NCBI GenBank assembly: GCA_028292065.1
Contig: JAQGNC010000318.1
Location: 1-8,206, forward strand
Length of the DNA stretch: 8,206 nt
Direction: 5' to 3'
Source of the DNA: Betaproteobacteria bacterium
Lineage (GTDB): Bacteria > Pseudomonadota > Gammaproteobacteria > Burkholderiales > SG8-41
The notes beneath the pieces were generated by a model, which was given only the letters and a program-made list of their open reading frames with translations, was not told where the DNA came from and did not search any database. This document shows, piece by piece, positions 4,958 through 8,206 of this stretch (its first letter is position 1; the number at the start of each line of letters is the position of its first letter). Made by a program: the position numbers and the translations under genes.

Positions 4958-5902
4958 ATGCGCAACCTCCTCGGTAAGTTTGCGTCTGTCGGCGCCCTGA
5001 TGCTCTGCGTGCTCGGCTCCGCCGGGGCTGCGGTCACCGACTATCCTTTCAGGCTCCTGACCCGCGCGGAAGGCACGGCGCAGCAGGTCGTGGCCGAGAA
5101 CAGCGGCCCCGCCCCGATCACGGTCTACGTTACGCTCACCGGCGAGAATTACGCGAGCGACCAGGTGTGGCCCGTCACCGCCGTCGTCCCGCCGAACAGC
5201 AGCATGTCGCTCGGCCGCGTTTTCGCCGGCGACCACACCGGCGCGCCGTATAACTTCCTGTTTCGCTACAGCCATCATTTCGGCCGCCTCGACGCCCAGC
5301 ACGACCCGGACGCCGTCTACCGGCTGCCTTTCGAGGAAGGTCACGCTTTCGCGGTCAGCCAGGCGCACGGCGGCCGGCTCACCAGCCATAACAACCGCGA
5401 GAACCTCTACGCAGTCGATTTCGCCATGCCCGTGGGCAGCGCCGTGGTTGCGGCGCGCGCCGGGGTGGTGATCGACGTGACCCTGCGCCACCGCGAGGGC
5501 GGTTTCAGCACGAGCTTCATCGACAAGGCGAACACCGTGGCCATCGTCCACGACGACGGCACCGTCGCCGAGTACGCGCATCTTTCGCCGGGCCCGGACC
5601 TCGTCAGACCGGGCCAGCGTGTCGCGGTCGGCGAGCTCCTCGGCTATTCCGGCAACACCGGCTACTCGTCGGGACCGCACCTGCACTTCATCGTCTCACG
5701 CCCGACCGTGACCGACGGCAAGGTGACTCGCGTCTCGGTTCCGGTCCAGTTCTACGCGAACGACCCGGCGCTGCGCTTCAGCGCCCAGTCGGGCACCACG
5801 CTCACGGCGAATTACCGCACGCCCATCGTGGCGCAGGGCCAGCCGGCCCATGGCGGTATAGCGAATACGGCGACCGGCCGCACTTCGCTCGACGCCGAGT
5901 AG
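4958..5902 (+). CDS. Exported M23-family metallopeptidase (LytM fold)
   Basis: This 314-residue protein is probably a zinc peptidase cutting peptidoglycan cross-links or peptides in the periplasm. A signal peptide covers about 1-24 (hydrophobic VGALMLCVLGSAGA). An N-terminal beta-rich region (about 27-125) of unknown role precedes the LytM domain. Expected catalytic residues are present: His144 and Asp154 (HNNRENLYAVDFAMPVG), His208 in YAHL, and His241/His243 in SGPHLHF, where His243 should be the third zinc ligand and His208/His241 catalytic. Ten positions separate His144 from Asp154, against four in classic LytM, so the first ligand is less certain. ATG 4958 is used; TTG 4952 is in frame and would add two residues. 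No clear Shine-Dalgarno is present. Intact active-site residues argue against a degenerate regulatory homologue. Confidence 0.92.
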   Translation: MRNLLGKFASVGALMLCVLGSAGAAVTDYPFRLLTRAEGTAQQVVAENSGPAPITVYVTLTGENYASDQVWPVTAVVPPNSSMSLGRVFAGDHTGAPYNFLFRYSHHFGRLDAQHDPDAVYRLPFEEGHAFAVSQAHGGRLTSHNNRENLYAVDFAMPVGSAVVAARAGVVIDVTLRHREGGFSTSFIDKANTVAIVHDDGTVAEYAHLSPGPDLVRPGQRVAVGELLGYSGNTGYSSGPHLHFIVSRPTVTDGKVTRVSVPVQFYANDPALRFSAQSGTTLTANYRTPIVAQGQPAHGGIANTATGRTSLDAE

Positions 5903-5952
5903 CTGACAGCCCCGCTTAACTTCCGCGCTCCTCGCCGTGACGTGGTACGGCT

Positions 5953-5967
5953 CACCCGAAACGGGTG
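5953..5967 (+). other. Short hairpin after the M23 gene
   Basis: CACCCG (5953-5958) pairs with CGGGTG (5962-5967) around AAA, 50 bases after the M23 stop and just before the small ORF at 5993. No T-run follows. It may be part of a transcript end or leader. The rest of 5903-5992 shows nothing recognisable. Confidence 0.3.
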
Positions 5968-5992
5968 GCCCGAACCTTGCTCAGATACAGGC

Positions 5993-6190
5993 ATGAAGCG
6001 CATCCCCACGAAGTACCCGCATACCTTCAACGCCGACGGCACCCGGCGCTACGAGGCGTGCGTCGGGTATCTGGAAATTGTCTCGGACGCGAGCGGCGTG
6101 TACGTGTGCTGCAACGAGTGCGGCGAAGGTTACCGGTTCCAGTTCGTCATGCGACGCAGTGACGAGCTTGCCAACGGCAACGACCGGTAA
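5993..6190 (+). CDS. Small unknown protein with a CCxxC motif
   Basis: This 65-residue ORF encodes a soluble protein with no signal or membrane segment. Cysteines are Cys23 (YEACVGYLEI), Cys39-Cys40 and Cys43 (VYVCCNECGEGYRF), a knuckle-like pattern that could bind one metal ion with Cys23 or His10. Alternating hydrophobic strands (GYLEIVSD, GVYVCC, YRFQFVM) suggest a small beta fold, as in zinc-ribbon proteins. ATG 5993 has only weak upstream CAGG; an in-frame GTG at 5942 would add 17 residues of unlikely composition. The protein is convergent with the hydrolase gene. I do not recognise a family, and no function is claimed. Confidence 0.55.
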   Translation: MKRIPTKYPHTFNADGTRRYEACVGYLEIVSDASGVYVCCNECGEGYRFQFVMRRSDELANGNDR

Positions 6191-6246
6191 GCTTTACTAA
6201 GCTCGATTGGCAGCACTCGGCACGCGCCGTTCGAACGTCACAGCGG

Positions 6247-6267
6247 GCGCGTGCGCCTGCACGGCGC
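6247..6267. other. GC-rich hairpin between convergent genes
   Basis: GCGCGTGC (6247-6254) and GCACGGCGC (6259-6267) pair with one bulged G around GCCT, between the small ORF (stop 6190) and the hydrolase stop (6310). No T-run lies on either side, so a bidirectional terminator role is a guess. Around TAA 6188-6190 a 5-base dyad AGCTT/AAGCT (6190-6203) is also present. No gene is seen in 6191-6309. Confidence 0.2.
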
Positions 6268-6309
6268 GTTGCGTTACGACCCGTCGGCGATGAGCAAAAG
6301 CGGATCTCC

Positions 6310-7098
6310 TCAGGCCGTCAGAAAATCCATGACGAGCTTGTTGAAGACCTCGGGACGCGTCTTCGAAACCGAGTGCCCGCCGCCGTCCAGGATCTCGAGC
6401 TTCGATCCCCTGATCTGCCGCGCGAGCGTCTGCGCGTAATAACTCGGCGTGATGTAGTCGTTGCTCGAAGCGATGATGAGGGTCGGCGCGTCGATGCGCG
6501 ACAGTCCGGCGCGGCGGTCGAACCCGAGCAGCGCATCGATGCGCCCTACGGAGACTTCGACCGGCGGCGCAGCGGAGGCCGCACGGCGGCGGTCTTCGTC
6601 GATTTCGGCGTCGTGCTCGTTGATGTAATCGGGCGGCAACAGCCACAGCGGGTGAAACATCGCGTGCAGCTCGGAACCCGCCTGCTGGTACATCGCGCGC
6701 CGCGCTTCGAACAATCGCCTGAACCACGGATCGCAGTGCGTCCACGTGCTGCACATCACCAGGCGGTTCAGGCGCTGCGGCTGCTCTATCGCGAGGGTCT
6801 GGCCGATCGCGCCGCCGGTCGAGAGCCCGACGAGGTGCGCGCGCTCGATCTTCAGCGCATCCAGGAGCGCGACGAGGTCCGCGGCCATGCCGTCGATCGA
6901 GAACTCGCGCTGGTTCCTGTCGCTGGCGCCGGTGCCGCGGTGGTCGTAGGTGATCACGCGAAAATGCGGGCTGAAGACCGGCACCTGCGGCTCCCAGTAC
7001 CGCGCGACCCCGTTCAGGCCGCTGACGAACACGAGCGGCTCGCCTCGTCCGTGTTCTTCGTAGTAAATCTCTCCGCCTTCAATCGCAACCTTGGGCAT
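6310..7098 (-). CDS. Alpha/beta-hydrolase fold enzyme
   Basis: This 262-residue cytoplasmic hydrolase probably acts on an ester, lactone or C-C bond of an organic acid. Seen: oxyanion-loop region LVFVSGLNGVARYW (22-35), ITYDHRGTGASDR (49-61), nucleophile elbow GLSTGG with Ser93, catalytic Asp214 (IIASSNDYIT) and His242 (DGGGHSVSKT). The cap region about 120-185 includes HPLWLLPPDYINEHDAEIDE. The layout resembles 3-oxoadipate enol-lactonase and related hydrolases, but the substrate cannot be read from sequence. ATG 7098 has GAGGAG (7103-7108 on the complement). It lies 152 bases downstream of the Bug receptor gene on the same strand, so both may be co-transcribed and serve one substrate. No gene or clear promoter is visible in 7099-7250. 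Confidence 0.95.
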   Translation of the reverse strand: MPKVAIEGGEIYYEEHGRGEPLVFVSGLNGVARYWEPQVPVFSPHFRVITYDHRGTGASDRNQREFSIDGMAADLVALLDALKIERAHLVGLSTGGAIGQTLAIEQPQRLNRLVMCSTWTHCDPWFRRLFEARRAMYQQAGSELHAMFHPLWLLPPDYINEHDAEIDEDRRRAASAAPPVEVSVGRIDALLGFDRRAGLSRIDAPTLIIASSNDYITPSYYAQTLARQIRGSKLEILDGGGHSVSKTRPEVFNKLVMDFLTA

Positions 7099-7250
7099 AT
7101 CGCTCCTCGCTCCCGAACGTTTCTGGTCAGTGGCGTATCGTAACCGGTCGGGCCCAGCGCGATTGACGCCGTACATGGCGCAAGCCGCGGCGTCGGCACT
7201 CGAAGACGCGGCAGTGCTGTCGCGAGGCCTCGATCGCAGCGACGCCGGGT

Positions 7251-8206
7251 TCAGTCGATCTTCGCCCCCGACGCCTTCACGACTTTGGCGTAGCGATCGT
7301 ATTCGCGCCGGATCAACGCGCCGAATTCCTGAGGATTGCCGGAGCCGGGCTCGGCGCCCTGCGCCTCGAGCTGGGCGCGTAGCTCGGGCGTCGCGATCAC
7401 TTTCGCGAACGCCTCCTGCACCCGATTGACGACCGGCTTCGGCGTTTTTGCCGGGGCGAGCATGCCGAACCACGTGATCGCTTCGTAACCCCGCACGCCC
7501 GCTTCGCTGATGGTCGGGACGTCGGGAAGCTGCGGCGAGCGCCTCGCTCCGCCGACCCCGAGCGCGCGCACGCGCTCGGCCTTGATGTGCGCGAGCACCG
7601 GCGGGATCGAGTTGAACATCATGTTCATGTGACCGGCGAGGACATCGGTGACCGCCTGCGGCGCACCTTTGTACGGCACGTGGGTGATGTCGAGCGCGGC
7701 CATGCTCTTGAAGAGCTCCATCGCGAGATGGTTCGCCGCGCCGTTGCCGGCCGACGCGTAATTGAGCTTGCCCGGCTGCGCTTTGGCCAGCGCGATCAGC
7801 TCTTTGAGCGTCTTCGCCGGAACCGACGGATGCGTGATGAGCAGGAAAGGATTGCTCGCGATCAGCCCGATGGGAACGAAATCGCGCAGCGGGTCGTATC
7901 CCAGCTTCGAGCGCAGGTGAGGGATGATCGTGAGAGGGCCCGGGCTGCTGACCAGCAGCGTGTAACCGTCCGGCGCCGCCTGCGCCGCGACTTCGGTGCC
8001 GATCAGCCCGCCTGCGCCGCCGCGATTGTCCATGACGAGCGGCTGACCGAGCAGCTTCGACATGCCGGCGGTGATCGCGCGCGCCATCACGTCGGGCGTG
8101 CCGCCCGCCGGCACGCCGACGATCACGCGTATCGGGCGATCGGGGTAGACCTGCGCAACGGCGCCGAGCGACGCGAGCGCGCACGCAACGGCAACGACAT
8201 ACTGTT
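7251..8206 (-). CDS. Bug/TctC-family periplasmic solute-binding protein, 5' end outside the window
   Basis: The visible 317 residues (from codon 8204) are nearly a full Bug-family receptor, the periplasmic binding component related to TctC of tripartite tricarboxylate transporters. Betaproteobacteria hold many orphan copies that bind carboxylates, amides or aromatic acids. Seen: the end of a signal peptide (VVAVACALASLGAVAQ), then VYPDRPIRVIVGVPAGGTPD, the typical first strand and ligand loop, GGAGGLIGTEVAAQAAPDGY, LNYASAGNGAANHLAME, HVPYKGAPQAVTDVLAGH, and LPDVPTISEAGVRGYE followed by WFGMLAPAKTPKPVV. The start codon should lie just past 8206; GTG 8126 is internal. No TctA/TctB membrane genes are visible. 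The hydrolase gene follows, suggesting uptake and hydrolysis of one compound, ligand unknown. Confidence 0.95.
   Translation of the reverse strand, partial: QYVVAVACALASLGAVAQVYPDRPIRVIVGVPAGGTPDVMARAITAGMSKLLGQPLVMDNRGGAGGLIGTEVAAQAAPDGYTLLVSSPGPLTIIPHLRSKLGYDPLRDFVPIGLIASNPFLLITHPSVPAKTLKELIALAKAQPGKLNYASAGNGAANHLAMELFKSMAALDITHVPYKGAPQAVTDVLAGHMNMMFNSIPPVLAHIKAERVRALGVGGARRSPQLPDVPTISEAGVRGYEAITWFGMLAPAKTPKPVVNRVQEAFAKVIATPELRAQLEAQGAEPGSGNPQEFGALIRREYDRYAKVVKASGAKID

Noticed and set aside
4844..5686. 280-codon minus-strand ORF
   Set aside because: Antisense to the M23 peptidase with intact active-site motifs.
6310..8184. Apparent 624-residue fusion on the minus strand
   Set aside because: The first half is an out-of-frame reading of the Bug receptor. 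The true hydrolase starts at 7098 with its own ribosome-binding site.

Overview
The window looks like high-GC chromosomal DNA from a betaproteobacterium, probably Burkholderiales-like. A Bug/TctC-type solute-binding protein sits beside a hydrolase, which is a hallmark of that class. A MocR-type regulator, a LuxR-type response regulator, a lipoprotein Cu,Zn superoxide dismutase and a DksA-like protein fit the same background. No insertion sequence, phage gene, tRNA, rRNA or CRISPR array is visible. The assignment rests on gene content and composition only.

Left part (1-1828), regulators. The 5' part of a GntR/MocR regulator (HTH plus start of the aminotransferase domain) is read leftwards out of the window. 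Divergent from it is a complete NarL/FixJ response regulator with a GTG start. It is followed by a stand-alone receiver domain whose only well-placed start codon is ATC (1436). The first ATG in that frame would delete the acidic pocket of the receiver.

Middle-left (1925-3184), exported redox proteins. A twin-arginine-type Rieske [2Fe-2S] protein with an unusual cluster-binding arrangement lies 36 bases ahead of sodC, a Cu,Zn superoxide dismutase lipoprotein. The two look like one transcription unit. Next comes a 98-base patch of interleaved inverted and 21-base direct repeats that runs into the stop codon of a convergent DksA/TraR-family gene. That DksA-like protein has Asp at the fourth zinc-ligand position.

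Middle-right (3693-5902), envelope proteins and repeats. An exported glycine-zipper protein contains a Val-Glu-Arg-Pro-Val-Tyr tandem repeat. After it is a strong hairpin and then a 512-base non-coding stretch. This holds three copies of a 52-58 base mosaic unit, each with a GGAAACC/GGTTTCC hairpin, and a duplicated 16-mer. An exported M23 metallopeptidase (LytM fold) follows.

Right part (5903-8206). A small cysteine-containing unknown ORF converges with a leftward pair: a Bug/TctC periplasmic binding protein (5' end outside the window) and a downstream alpha/beta hydrolase. The pair is likely co-transcribed and may handle uptake and hydrolysis of an organic acid or ester.

I found no convincing new multi-gene system. 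The most unusual points are the ATC-start receiver, the odd Rieske centre, the Cys-to-Asp DksA-like protein and the two intergenic repeat mosaics.
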